From Liolophura sinensis (Eukaryota; Mollusca; Polyplacophora; Chitonida; Chitonidae), in NCBI RefSeq assembly GCF_032854445.1, contig NC_088307.1, forward strand, positions 11,358,017-11,422,016: a stretch of 64,000 nucleotides of DNA. The letters run 5' to 3'. Shown here one piece after another: positions 21,060 through 33,099 of the stretch (the first letter of the stretch is position 1; each line of letters opens with the position of its first letter). A program made the translations under genes and the position numbers. The notes below the pieces were generated by a model. It was not told where the DNA came from. It worked only from the letters and a program-made list of their open reading frames with translations, and searched no databases.

Positions 21060-24000
21060 GTAAGTGCAATAACTATTTAAACATGATCTGCATGAGAAAG
21101 AAAATACATTGGATATCTTTAAAATTAAATATTACTGTAATAAAGAATTAATTATACATTTTGTCATCTGAAAAAATCACCATGATTTACATCATCGAGT
21201 CTTTTTTTTTTCCTACTGTATGGTTTAAAACAGTTTTTGACATTTCGGCCCTATCCCCAATTCTTATTTAAATTCGCCACTTTATACATGTATTCCTATT
21301 TTAGTGAAATTATTCACCAACACTTATTAATAGATGTTTAAATGCTTTGGATATCATTTCATTTCCATTTTTCAGAGCGTATCTGCTATCTTATATATCA
21401 ATTCGTCTAGCCCCCCAAAATTAATCTCATTAGCCTTCAGTATTCCCTGAAAAAGTATTTCCTTGAAAAAAAAATTGACAAAGCGTGTCTATGAATCTTT
21501 TGTCTTGTCTTTTCCACGACGCCTTTGTCCTATGTACATGGTCTTTATACATGCGCCCCCCCCCCCCCCCGCCAGCCACGGTGCGAGGGGGGTGTATAAT
21601 TGCTACTATAGTTAGAATAACACCGTATCTCAGGTAAACTTACGAGCCCACATATCCCTGGTTACGTCTGACCGTTTGCCACTTTTCACACTGTAATCTC
21701 TACCAAGATTCTTTTGGCGGACTAAGCATCCCAGAGACCTGGTCCCTTTGCACTGTTTTCATGTTATTGTATATTAAACGTGATGACAACACAGCAATTT
21801 TAGTAATTCTAGACCAGTGACGTCTAATAAATTGCAATAAGCATCACTGCATTTATGTTACATAATTTTACTAGAGCCATGGTGCTAGAGAGCTACTGTT
21901 TAAGCATATACGTGAACAGTTAGAATAAAACCCTAACTGAGGTAAATTAACAAGAGACCATATTTCACTTGTTACGTGTGACCATTTGTCAATATTCACA
22001 CTGTCGGCGCTGTTCTGGGTTTGCTCTCTATGCTGTAATCCTATTATTATATACCACAGCCGCAGAGCGTCCCATTAACCCGGCAGAGTTCCCCAAAACT
22101 ACGAAACTCATCACAGATCTAGCCGGAGTTGCTGGACAATCCTCTGCCTTACATATATGCGTCAACAAAGTGGACACTCCTCTAGACAAGACCATCCATT
22201 TTGGCGATCAAGTGGTTCAAATTAGCGACAAGATGAAGAAGATAGAGCAGAGGACGGAAGTGACGATAGATATCATGAATACTGTGATGTTGATACCTTA
22301 CGTGGGACAGGCAGCGTCCATCGTCCTTCACCCAGCGGTGGCCGTCCTTAATACTATCAAGTCTGGGGTAAGTGCGCAAGGAATATGCTCGACTGCTACA
22401 GTTATGGTGTGAGGGTTCACTTTGTAAATGCTTGTCCTAAAATCCGTGGCGATTTTCTTTGGCTTGGGTAGCCATTTTCCTAAAATTAGCATGAGTTTCA
22501 ATTCAAACCCAGCGATGGTCGTTATCAACTTCAACAAGTCTGAGGTAAGCGTGCAAGACACATATGTTCCTGTGCTACAGTTATGGTGAGAGGATTTTTT
22601 TGGACTCGGTAGCACTCCACCTAGAAATAACCTGTTGTCTTTGTCTTTTTCTTTCAGCGTTCAGTTTTTATAAGTAAGTCTCTTAATACAGTTCGTCTAT
22701 TAGTAGTGGCCTCATTGCAGTTTGTAAAGATATTAGGATAAGAAGCAAACACGAGTAAAAAAGGCGTCATGTCCAGAAGTCTAGAGATACTGGACATTCA
22801 GAACTAAACTGTGCGCGCGCACAGAAAACCATACCTGTGCGACTTGAGGCTTAGTGAGCACAAGGTGACAGGTCATGTACGACTTGGTTAAGTATCACTA
22901 TACTGTGACCAGGTGGAGCCTCGTGTCTTTTGTATCTTACACATCTTTTCAGAAAAACACTGCATTGATATATTCTGACGGTAGAAACAGTCTTTATATA
23001 ACAGAAAAAAGCGATGTTAATGCTATATATATAATGTCTGGACTTATATAAAAGGCAATAGACTAGAAAACTAACCAAGTCAGTTAAAGGATTCCTTGAT
23101 ATGCGTACAGATCAGAAAATAACACAGTTATTTTTGGGTTTCGAGATTTCCCAATTCTTCCAACCAGCAATTCTTTTTTTATTATTTAGATAGCGAAGGT
23201 CGAGCCGATTGTTGCCGGGTTTGCCAATAAGCTACATACATGGACTGCTCCTCTCCAGACGGTACAACACAAAATTGACTGGGTGACGGCTAAAATTGGC
23301 GCATTTACCAACATTGTGTCCACCAGTGAGTTTTTATACCATGCATTTTCTCAATACCGAAGGAATTATCTCCTTTCTAACATATACTACAAGAATTGCT
23401 CATAATATGATGAAAATTTTGGTATTTAGGGAGTTTATATTCAGGACAGTAGTTGAAATATAATGTGTGCATTAGTTGAATGTTGTTTTGGAAATGGCTC
23501 TTGCGATTATCGACTTGGAACGCCCTTTACGGACTACGAATGGTATACAAATGTCGGACATGACGCTTATATTTTGGCAATGGATCTATTGGATTTGGAA
23601 TCTATCTACAATGTCTCATTAGTTAGATTCAAATTGTAATTTTCAAATGGACAGCGACATTCTCATGACTCCTAATGTTATATGGTTGATCAATAATGAG
23701 GTAATGTAGGATGAACCTTGGTTACTGGTGTGTAAGCCCCTTTAAGGATATTATGATGTAAAACACGACAGCTTGGAGAGTACAACGAGTGAAGCGACCA
23801 CAACAGCTCTTAAGATTTCGCTCTAACGTCCCCATTTCTTGATGCATACGTTCCCATTTCTTGATGCATACGTCCCCATTTCTTGATGCATACGTCCCCA
23901 TTTCTTGATGCATACGTCCCCATTTCTTGATGCATACGTCCCCATTTCTTGATGCATAAAGGATAAATTTAAACATGTTCACATTGAGACATTTCCTCAG

Positions 24001-27000
24001 AGATGAAACTCAAAGGAGTAACTATTTCTCAAGGAGACAAAATATCTTCCGTATTTCTTATACAAGTCAACCAAAAGCCATAATTTAATTTACTTTTGCG
24101 ACAGTTGATGCCAAAGCAATGGCGGCGGAAGGATGTGCCAACTCACTTCCGGTTGGCAGAACAAAAGTGATCCACGCGCTGGAAGGTGTTTCCGGCAAAT
24201 TAGATATCATTCCGCATGGATTCAGCCACCTACTGGGAGAAGTTAACAAGGGCTGCCAAAAAGTGCAAGGTGTCCTCGGGAAACTCCACCTACTGCGCAG
24301 ACGCAGAGGATTACCAAGTCTCAGCAAAGTGAACCGTAAGCTTATGGATTTAAATTTATATTTATGTTTAAGGCTCCATCAAAAGACGCCATAGTTTGCT
24401 GCGATAGCACTGCTCTTTGTTGTTCATTTTCATAATGAGCACCACTACATTAATCGGACATGGAAAGCTTTACCGGTTTTTATTCATAAAACAAATAACA
24501 AAATAGCTAAAATTAAAAAAAAAAGTTATTGTTTTCACAAAACGTTTTTTTCGCTATATGTGTGACGTTTCATTCGGGTTCCATTTCAGACGTTTTGGAC
24601 GCCATTTTGTCGGCATTTGGACCGCTGGGGCACTTTTTGGATGAGGTCGACCACGTGCTGCACAAAAAGTTCTGTCTGCTTAAAAGGTATCTGTATGCTC
24701 ATCATTCAACCTTTCTCTGTAGCTTGAATATTTGAACCTGCCTTCTGTATTAGGTTCTGTCGTCTTGAAAGGTCGGAGCACTTGATGGCCAAGTGATTGA
24801 TACCGCATTTGACACCACTAACGTCGGTAGTGGATCTACACCAGGAAATTAGAAAATTTGTTGAAATTATAACAGAAAATAGCTCTGATATTCATTCAAA
24901 GAGATATGATTAACAATTCTCGTGGATCTCGATTCAGCAATTGTATCAACACAACAGGATTTTTCTGCGGCGAAATATTTAACAAACAAAGTAAAAGCCA
25001 TTTGTCTTCTGTTTTTAGATTACCAGATTTAATATTCCATTAAAACAACTACAATATTAATATAGACTGAAGTCCCGAAGCTCGTGTTTGTTGCTGTTTT
25101 TTTTTAACTTTTGCAATTTGTTTATGTTTAAAACACAACATAAGCCTACAGGGCTTCATAGGACAAGATGCTATGGCGCATTGTTTAGACTACAGTCACA
25201 TTACATCCACACGCACAAACATATACATGCACACATACACGCACATATACACGTACTCATACATCCATACATACACGCACATATACACGTACTCATACAC
25301 CCATACATACACGCACATACACACGCACACATACACGCACACTTACACATCCACATCCATTTTGATTTGTGAACTTTTCATAAAAGGCTCCATCTGTTTA
25401 TCATGAACTGTGTTCACAGCCTTGAGGAATTAGTTAAAGCCGGTGTGAAAATTGGAAAGGAAGTGGCTAAAGGTGCAGAGCACATCGGAAAAGAAGTGAT
25501 CAAGGGAGCTAAGCACATCGTTGATGAGGCCGGCCATGTGTGGGTGGAGGTAGACAAAGCCGCTGAGCATGTCATTCACGAGGTAGGACACGGCATCGAG
25601 CACGCTGGCAAGGAAATCATTAAAGGCGCCGAACATGTTGTTCACGAAGTTGGTAAAGGCGCCGAACACGTTGGTCACGAGGTTGTAAAAGGCGTCGAAC
25701 ACGTTGGTCACGAGATTAGCAAAGGTGTCCACCACATTGGTCACGTGCTTCATCACATCTTCGGTCGACGGGAGCTGGAAGAGAACCTGTACCTCGTCGA
25801 CGGAAACCTGTACTTACTGGTAAATGTAAGTGACGAGATAGATTGTTGAAGAAAAATGTTTATTTATTTAATTTATTTTTTTTATTTGGTTGGTGTTTGA
25901 CGCCATATTCAATAACACGTTACTTATACGGATGGTGGGAGGAAACCGGGCAGCGCCCTGGGGAAACCAAGACAATCCGCTGGTTATGACTCTTCAACCT
26001 ATATACCCGTGCGGTGGTTGATTGGGTTTTCTGCACCCATTAGCCCCTGTCGTGTTTGTTGGTTAGGTTTCCTCCACCCATTAGCCTCTGTCGTGTTTGT
26101 TGGTTAGGTTTCCTTCACCCATTAGCGTCTGCCGTGTTTGTTGTTTAGGTTTCCTCCACCCATTAGCCTCTGCCGTGTTCGTTGGTTAGGTTTCCTCCAA
26201 CCATTAGCGTCTGCCGTGTTTGTTGGTTATGTTTCCTCCAACCATTAGCGTCTGCCGTGTTTGTTGGTTAGGTTTCTTCCACCCATTAGCCTCTGCCGTG
26301 TTCGTTGGTTAGGTCTCCTCCACCCATTAGCCTCTGCCGTGTTTGTTGTTTAGGTTTCCTCCACCCATTAGTGTCTGCCGTGTTCGTTGGTTATGTTTTC
26401 TCCACCCATTAGCCTCTGCCGTGTTTGTTGGTTAGGTTTCCTCCACCCATTAGCCTCTGCCGTGTTTGTTGGTTAGGTTTCTTTCACCCAAACCTAACCA
26501 TCATTTAAATGTAAAAGAAATATTCAGTACAACTTAGTAAAGGCACTGATGTAGATAAATACATACAAATCACTCAGTTATCTCTAAACCTCGGTTTCTT
26601 CCTACCATAATGCTGGCCGCTGTTGTAAAAGTGAAATATTCTTCAGGACGGCGTGATAGATGTACAGCATAGAGAGTAAATCCAGAGCAGCGGCGACACT
26701 GTGACAGTTGACAAATGGTCACACGTAGCCGCTGAAATACGGCCTTTTGTCAATTTACCTCAGTTAGGGTTTTATTTTAACTGTTCATGTAAATGCATAA
26801 ATAGTAACAAATTACACGCCCCTTAGAACCATGGCTCTAGCAGAATTAGGTAAAAAAAAAATGCAGTGAAGTTAATTGCAATTTATTATACATCACCGGT
26901 CTAGAATTACTCAAAATGCTGTGTTATATATTTATATAACTAAACAGTGCAACAAAAGTAAGTTCCCCCCAAAACGTTGTTTGATATCTCCCGTGTTATG

Positions 27001-28699
27001 TACCAGATCGCAATGAAATTTTGCACACACCATCCCAGTAATCCGACGGACGTGGTATATCAAGGATTAACGTACTGGCGCAGTTGTGCGCTGATGGGTA
27101 TGCGCAAACTGAAAACCGGTCGATTTTGAAAATTTCACAAAAGGAGTTTTGATTTCATCAGAGAATTCGTGTTACCAGTCCTGAAATATTCGTGCGGGTG
27201 GGCATTGAGGACATGATACACACCGCAAGAAATTCATGCGGTTAAACATAACCTGCATCGGGTCTGAGCTGGTCAGTAAAAGGTTCTCGGACCTGAATCG
27301 CCCACACTGCACTCTATATATTTGTAACCAGTTTTGTATTGCAACAGTGGTTTTCACTCAAACAATGAATAACATAAAGTCTATACAAAATAGGAAGCAA
27401 CCTGAATCACTTTAAGTGGGTTAAATACTGCGAGACTACGAAGAAGTTGAAGTTGTTGTTGTCGTCAGTGTGATTTATTCTTTTTTTCAGGGAAGTATGA
27501 ATACGCGCACGCGCAGAGGCATCGATGTTTGCGTGAGTCTAAGCGACATTCTCAAGGGAGTGAACGCGATCACGGGAGGTCTGATTGGTAAAGCTGAGGG
27601 TCTTATTGACAAACTTTTCCACGGGAAAAGTCCATTCCACATTCCAGGTAAAAAAGCTATGTGCGATCTATGTAGGCTTTTTGTGTTGATACTTACCGCT
27701 CCACAAGTAACTCTGTCGGTGTGTCGGTCGGTCAGTGGTCCTGTCGGTTGGCCGTTTTGTCCGCCATTCAAGTCACAAGCATTGCTTTCAGCTTGTCTTC
27801 ATAATGTCACCTGTCCTGAAAACTGATGTGCTGATATGACATTAAATATCTCTGCAAGGAAGAGTCAAGACATAGAAACCCTTACGTTTCAGAAAAGTGG
27901 GGTCGAATATCTTGACAGACTGAGTAACATGGTCCTCATGTATAGGTTGGTACAAACGATGAATGCAATGAGCAGTATTTGATTTCCGCTGAAATATCGG
28001 GAGAATTACGGGATTTTGCCAGTTGGAGTAAGGAACCTCGACCTTATTAACCAGTGCCCTCCAACATAAATAGCTATTGGGTATTTAGAAGATCAACGCA
28101 AATGGAAAACACATGAACAATCTTCCGATATCAATTTCTAATTGTCAATATGAGTCGCGTTAAATAGTGATGTCTACAGCAAAATGACAAACCTTCCTGC
28201 AGTCTGTTATTCCCACTCTCAAAATCTCGTGCTTCTCGCGAGATCTTCAGGAAAACATCTTTGAACTTGTAATTGTTTCCAGGTCTCTCCACCGACGTCC
28301 TGCACATTGGATCCCTTTTCCACAACCTGAACTTTGCATCGATCCTTCCCAGCGCTAAAGACCTTCTCAAGTTGCCGCAGTTAAACATGGAGAATATCCT
28401 TAAGCTAAATGTGAAGCTGTTTGATCAGATGTTACCGCAGTGTGCCGCGACATTTGGTATGTAAAAATATTTTTTTTAATTTTTCTTATTAACAATCAAT
28501 GTTTTATAACGTTAATAGCCTTATGTTAACGCTAAATTTTGGTGCTTTTGGTCGATGTTTCTTAGGTCTAGTTTGTTCGCAATAAGCAGAATATGAGGCA
28601 TTCCAGAAACTGTTCAGGGCAGAAATCTAAATAATAGGACATTTATGTGAATTTATAGAGTCACTTTCTTGTTTTGCAGCTAAAGTCCACTTTGGATAA
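21020..28699 (+). CDS. Gene A: secreted precursor of an unrecognised tandem family, 522 aa
   Basis: Nine coding exons: 21020-21059, 22060-22367, 23190-23325, 24105-24335, 24590-24686, 25420-25825, 27491-27647, 28283-28456 and 28680-28699 (TAA). Intron phases run 1,0,1,1,2,0,1,1. I do not recognise the family. Residues 1-15 form a signal peptide. Residues 16-161 form an N-domain with INPAEFPKTTKLI and a hydrophobic VMLIPYVGQAASIVLHPAV. Residues 162-238 carry EGCANSLPVGRT and end at a furin-type RRRR(226-229)/G. Residues 271-406 are 11-residue amphipathic repeats, very rich in His and ending HHIFGRR. Residues 407-458 open with RTRR(415)/G. Residues 459-522 contain LKLNVKLFDQMLPQC. Six cysteines outside the signal peptide (47, 172, 212, 267, 420, 512) are shared with B. 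The protein is probably exported and proteolytically processed; its role is unknown. It lies head-to-tail with B, C and D. Confidence 0.85.
21600..22040 (+). repeat. Dispersed repeat R3 ending just before exon 2 of gene A
   Basis: Blocks AGAATAAAACCCTAACTGAG and ACGTGTGACCATTTGTCAAT are shared with other R3 copies. The repeat ends about 20 bp from the exon 2 acceptor at 22059. C1 and C2 have the same arrangement. Confidence 0.65.
22507..22592 (+). pseudogene. Duplicated end of gene A exon 2 with its donor
   Basis: CCAGCGATGGTCGTTATCAA through CAAGTCTGAGGTAAGCGTG and a trailing CTACAGTTATGGTGAGAGG repeat the true exon end and donor region at 22331-22415. The duplicate has diverged (TCTGGG to TCTGAG), keeps GTAAGC, and has no acceptor of its own. 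Confidence 0.8.
23827..23958. repeat. 22-bp minisatellite, 6 copies
   Basis: CGTCCCCATTTCTTGATGCATA repeats six times, nearly perfectly, in intron 3 of gene A. Confidence 0.95.
25205..25360. repeat. ACAC/ATAC-rich microsatellite
   Basis: Interspersed ACACAT, ACGCAC and CATACATCC blocks, with one 39-bp partial duplication around ACGTACTCATAC. It lies in intron 5 of gene A, directly upstream of the repeat exon. Confidence 0.85.
25420..25825 (+). CDS. Gene A exon 6: His-rich 11-residue repeat domain
   Basis: Codons 271-406. The core is a run of 11-mers: IIKGAEHVVHE, VGKGAEHVGHE, VVKGVEHVGHE and ISKGVHHIGHV, then LHHIFGRR. The pattern hydrophobic-x-K-G-small-x-H is what an amphipathic 11/3 helix looks like in synucleins and apolipoproteins. 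The ending EENLYLVDGNLYLLVN is shared with the paralogues. His replaces the Ala/Thr/Lys used at the same positions in B and C, so metal binding or pH response is conceivable. Confidence 0.85.
25872..25985 (-). mobile_element. SINE1, truncated
   Basis: Tail block TGGTGTTTGACGCCATATTC, then TGGTGGGAGGAAACCGGGCA. It stops at AATCCGCTGG. It sits in intron 6 of gene A. Confidence 0.75.
26035..26490. repeat. 41-bp minisatellite, about 11 copies
   Basis: The unit ATTAGCCTCTGCCGTGTTTG plus TTGGTTAGGTTTCCTCCACCC has GTC/TTC and CCT/CGT variants. It lies in intron 6 of gene A. Confidence 0.95.
26585..26655 (+). mobile_element. SINE1 tail fragment
   Basis: CCATAATGCTGGCCGCTGTT followed by AAGTGAAATATTCTTCAGGA is the 3' part of SINE1. 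Confidence 0.7.
26695..26945 (-). repeat. Dispersed repeat R3
   Basis: The blocks GACAAATGGTCACACGTAGC, CAGTTAGGGTTTTATTTTAA and ATGGCTCTAGCAGAATTAGG are closely matched at 63545-63730. Confidence 0.75.
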
Positions 28700-29926
28700 A
28701 AAGGTAAGTTGAAATGGGGACTACTGCAATGACGTCCATGGCTAAGTTTTTCATTTTGCCTCTTTCTGAGTGTTCTACTGATCTTTAATACAAAGATATT
28801 TTATATTTGTTTGGGATAAAAGATTTTCTAATAGAAAATATGTTTCAACGCTAAAAGGATTTCATGATATTTATTTGTCTTTAAAATGCTATTTTGGGGC
28901 GACATTTAACGTCAATTACTGTGTATAGTTTCGGGTGTGCAAAAAAAAGTAACTGAAATCGCATGTAAATGAAAAGCAAAAAAATTGTCTGTCTGGGAAA
29001 CATTTCAGACATAATCACAGGTAAACGTTGTTCGATATATGTTGTGTTGAAACAAAGATTGTTTCGGTGTGAGTGTTAATCAACAAATCATTACTTGCTT
29101 CTCCGCTGACAAAAGGCAAAACTTCCTTTAAAATAGCTTTTGAATTTGTAATTTTTTGTTCGAAGTTTATGCACCTATGCGAATTGAAACGACACTAGAA
29201 CATGAAGCACTCGGTCTCCGGGAAAAGCTACTTTTATCTTCATTGATCTGTAAAGTATTCTATAATTTCTTCTTTGTTTCAGTAAAGTCTGGCATCAGCG
29301 GATCGATGCTGTTGTTGTGTCCTCGCAATGCTTTCGCTGAAGAAATGAATCATTCTTGAGGAAGACACGCAAAATGTATTACAAGCATTTACTAACACCA
29401 TATGCAATGTCTTTTCAAATTCTTGGTCTAGTGTTTAACCCCATGCGTAGTAAAACAGCCCAGCAAGTTGTGAAACACCCTACCATGCAAACAGCACCTG
29501 CTAACCTTCAGAGATTATTGTCCATGCGAACAAAGTCCGTGACAATATTATATTTTTCGGCAGTCTTTATTATATCAAGTTTTTCTACAGAAGCTAAATG
29601 TTGACTCAACAACTTCCGTATCGTCAATCTAAACTTTGGAGGAAATATTCGCAAACACTAGGCCTTTGTCAAAGGAAGGAGTTTATGTGTTTACCTTCCC
29701 GTTACACCGATATACCACATCCTTACTGAATTCCAAAAATGCTTAAGGCCCCGCAGAAAGCTCGGGGCCAAGAAGTTGTACCACCAAACGTCTACCTACT
29801 CTCTTAATGAAAGCTGAAGTCGCGACATATGCATCAAACTTGAGTAGGGTCATACCAAAGACTGTAAGACTGTCACTGGCTATAAGCTCAGTACGGAGAT
29901 GTTAGAACAAGGAAACAATAGTGCTT

Positions 29927-30022
29927 GGCCCGGTGTCAGTATAATGTGACTTGGTGGGGTATCAAGTCTGGTATCTTCGGCATGATACGTCAGTGGCGGC
30001 AGCACTTTGGCGGCATGGACTT
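29927..30022 (+). repeat. Dispersed repeat R5
   Basis: GCCCGGTGTCAGTATAATGT and GGCGGCAGCACTTTGGCGGC match the copy at 7757-7870 in order and spacing. Confidence 0.8.
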
Positions 30023-30082
30023 GTCCAGAACCAACTGCGTTAACTGCATGTGTATTCTTAAAAAGTCAAAACGTCTCATTAA

Positions 30083-30377
30083 AGAGTGAATGAGTGAGTG
30101 CTTGGGGTTTAACGTCGTGTTCAACAATTTTTCAGTCATGTGAAGACGAACGAATCCTTAGGGTGTATGTAATGTACCTCCTCGTTGCAGGACGGCTTTC
30201 CGCCTCTCTTATCGAAGGCAGGTAAGCCGCCCGGTAAGAGCCATTACACTGATACGGGTCAACCAGTCGTTGCACTATACCCTTCATGCTGAACGCGTGA
30301 ATTGATCAAGGATTGAACCTGGATCTACCGCTCCCAAAGCGGACGATCTACAAACTGTGCTATCCGGGCCGGTGCAT
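30083..30377 (-). mobile_element. SINE2, slightly shortened
   Basis: It begins GAGTGAGTGCTTGGGGTTTA and ends in the tRNA-like part CTGTGCTATCCGGGCCGG. A short internal segment is missing. Confidence 0.87.
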
Positions 30378-30420
30378 ATTAAAGAACGAGACGCTCAAAT
30401 GCACCTACCGTATAAGGACA

Positions 30421-30643
30421 TATCAGCTTGGGATTGCTCTTCTCTCCACACCACTCTTCCTCCCAAAAAATTCCGAGAAATTCATCACTAATTATGACTG
30501 TTTTCAATAACACCTTTCATCGCTATATTAATATCAGCTTGGGATTTCTCTTCTTTCCACACCACTCTTCCTCCCAAAAAATTCAGAGAAATTCATCACT
30601 AATTATGATTGTTTTCAATAACACCTTTCATCGCTATATTAAC
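30421..30643. repeat. 111-bp direct duplication
   Basis: Two adjacent copies, starting at 30421 and 30532, of a block beginning TATCAGCTTGGGATT and containing CCACACCACTCTTCCTCCCA. They differ at a few sites. Confidence 0.9.
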
Positions 30644-30914
30644 ACGAGAAACAGCATAGCCTTCTTCAGTTCATGGATTACCACTCATGATTACCACTCA
30701 TGGCATATATCGTTGTTCATCGAGTTACTTGAAATTCTCACAAATATCTATGTGAAATTCGGGGAAACCATGTATCAAGAATGTGTAGGTATCGATACAA
30801 GTTGCGTCCTTACGCCCTCCCTCCTTTTAGCTGGCCTGTACTTGTTCTCATAATCAATACGACTATATGCAGGAGTAATCTTTAGCAAACTCAGTCATTC
30901 AAATTCATCCAGCC

Positions 30915-31075
30915 CTATGTGGAGGTTTTTGAAGGTCTTCAGCAACCTGCGGATGGTCGTGTGTTTTCCCCGAGCTCTGCCCGCTGTCCTGCTTCCATAA
31001 TGCTGACCGCCGTCGTATAAGTGAAATATTCTTGAGTACGGCGTAAAACACCCATCAAATAAATAAATAAAATCA
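30915..31075 (+). mobile_element. SINE1, 5'-truncated
   Basis: It runs from AGCAACCTGCGGATGGTCGT to GTACGGCGTAAAACACCCAT with an AAATAAATAAATAAA tail. Confidence 0.85.
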
Positions 31076-31604
31076 TTCAAATTCACTTAACGGGATAATG
31101 ATAATCTGCTGGTTATAAGCCACCAGCACAAACAGCAAAGGTTATCAAAGGTATTTATCCACCTTCCTTGGATTTAAAGGAAACTACACACTCTTCAGAT
31201 GGTACATTTTACTTAGACTTGTATTGTTACAAAAGTCAAAACGGTTTCCAGGATAAATAATGATGATGTAAATTATCTTTACGTGGATAATCAGAAAACA
31301 ATTTCTACAAGTGTAAGGGTTCTTGCCCTAATATTACACGCGTGTAGATTATCATACCTCATGTATGCTTTATTGATTGTGTTTATTGAGGACGGTACTA
31401 GGTTATCAAATCAGAGAGCAAGTCCTGCGTCTGATATCGGATGTTTTCTTTAACATTCCAAAAGTACCCTCCCTTAAAGTGCCTTTCATAAGACCAGATT
31501 CAGGGTACGGGAACAGTAAGATTAGTACTCGCCTTGCATTATAATAAAATACTTACAGCAGAGAGCGAAAAATCCAAAGCAGCAAAGCCAATGTTTATTT
31601 ATTA

Positions 31605-31725
31605 TAAACTTTATTTATTTGATTGGTGGTTCTACGCTGTACTCAAGAATATTTCATTTATACGGCGGATGCCAACAATAAGGCGAAAGGAAACCGGGCA
31701 GAGCTAGGCGGAAATTAAAAGGCAT
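31605..31725 (-). mobile_element. SINE1 fragment
   Basis: The tail TTTATTTATTTGATTGGTGG is followed by the body up to AACCGGGCAGAGCTAGG. Confidence 0.8.
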
Positions 31726-31734
31726 GTGGTGAAT

Positions 31735-32050
31735 ATTGGCAAGTAAACTCACGTAAGCCAGTCAAATACGGGGTCTAGTTAATTTACTTCAGTTAAAGTT
31801 TTTTTCTAACTCTTCATGTAAATACTTCAATACTAGATAATTACACGTTCCCAACCCCCAGCTCAATGGCTTCAGCAGAATTTGCTAATAAAAAATAGAA
31901 AGGTGTTAGTTACAATTTATTAGACGTCCCTGGTCAAGAATAACTCAGCATGCTGTATACTATCATCACATTTAACATTCAAAGACATTACAACAATGCA
32001 AAGAGAACAGGCCTCTGGGATGCTTAGCCCACCAGCAGAATCCAGGTTTA
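31735..32050 (-). repeat. Dispersed repeat R3, long copy
   Basis: CAGTTAAAGTTTTTTTCTAA, then an ATGGCTTCAGCAGAATTTGC block and a run extending to CCTCTGGGATGCTTAGCCCA. The last block also occurs, inverted, near 21710-21740. Confidence 0.6.
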
Positions 32051-32054
32051 TGCA

Positions 32055-32520
32055 GCAAGATGTATCCGAAATCTGTTCATTCGTATTCCAGCCGTCAACC
32101 ACGGACGTTCCAGGGAAATAATTGCAAGGCCATTTTCCAAAACAACTTATATCACAAAACACAAAAAAAACTAAGAAAGTATATAAAATACGAAAATAAG
32201 ACGGAACCATACAAAGAGAAACAGTCAACAGTTTGCTATGATGTTGGAAAGAAGCGAGGTGTGTTCTAGGCGACTGAGTCAAATCAGTATTCCAATCGTC
32301 TACCATGCTAGAATATCAGTCGCCGATAACAAAATATGTATCTCAGATGCGCTTTGATTTCAATTGTTCATTTATCCGTCTAATTCAACATGGGTTAAGC
32401 AGAATTAGACACAATCATGAAAAAGAGCGCCAGAGATTCTGGACGTTTGCCCATATCTACTTACAAGAGAATTATACTCATTGCTAAACTTTAGAAATGT
32501 TGAGTGAAGGTGTTTGGTGG
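32055..32520 (+). repeat. Dispersed repeat R4, longest copy
   Basis: It contains CGTCAACCACGGACGTTCCA, AGTATATAAAATACGAAAAT and GGGTTAAGCAGAATTAGACA. It matches 20175-20530 and lies just upstream of the gene B GATA module. Confidence 0.7.
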
Positions 32521-32619
32521 CACTTAAGCGATTGATAGTGTTCAAAAGCGTACGGGTCATATCCGAAGGAGAACTATATCGCTGTTCTCAATTCAGATCG
32601 TTAACACTTGTCAGGATGA

Positions 32620-32716
32620 GATAATGTTATCAATTTTACGCCAGGTGCGTCGTTTTCCAACTGTTTAACCCAGTCAACCTTACCTAAGGGCCATTCTTGT
32701 GACACACTCAGGACAG
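32620..32716 (+). promoter_or_regulatory. Gene B promoter module: GATA palindrome, E-box, non-coding first exon
   Basis: GATAATGTTATC at 32620-32631, then 10 bp and CAGGTG, then GCCATTCTTGTGACA shared with gene A, ending GGACAG/GTAAGT (donor 32717). Read on the minus strand, CACCTG-N10-GATAAC resembles the E-box/GATA composite site of animal blood-cell regulation. The factor assignment is inference. Confidence 0.72.
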
Positions 32717-33099
32717 GTAAGTTGTATGTCCAGGTCTCAAATTTTTTCTCCTTTTTTGGTTTTCCAAAAAATCATATTTTCTTTTATGTTACGTGAAATT
32801 GTGAAAAAATTATCTCGTCTAGCAGCAGTTGAAATGAGAATCATAATTTAAAACAGAAATTTTAATGTGTTTTTCACCATATGTATAGCAATAAAATAGA
32901 GATGAAGTTCTATTCAGTTTTTTACGCATGTATCAGTTACTAGAGACTAGAAATGATGCATGCCTCACAGTTCATTTCAGTTGTACAGTTATCTACATGT
33001 TTTTCTCTTCATAAGTTGGTATTTCTGAATTCTTCTTACCGTGCTTACAACAGGACCGTCTCTCAAGCACAGCTGTGTCGCTTGAATCCAGTCCCAGCC

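Larger units (their letters stand above)
28704..32600. other. Gene A 3' flank to gene B promoter
   Basis: A CAG acceptor at 29280-29282 could start a 3'-UTR exon of gene A, but no AATAAA signal follows nearby. The rest holds R5 (29927-30022), SINE2 (30083-30377), a 111-bp duplication (30421-30643), SINE1 fragments (30915-31075 and 31605-31725), R3 (31735-32050) and R4 (32055-32520). I see no other gene. Confidence 0.55.

Noticed and set aside
25430..25756. Long minus-strand frame opposite gene A exon 6
   Set aside because: Shadow of the repeat exon; similar shadows occur opposite B and C exon 6. The plus strand has the conserved splice sites and protein similarity.
26940..27375. Possible TIR transposon (CAGTGCAACAAAAGTAAG start, TGCAACAGTGG near the end)
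   Set aside because: Only the terminal 10-12 bases suggest an inverted repeat and no target duplication is clear; too weak to call.
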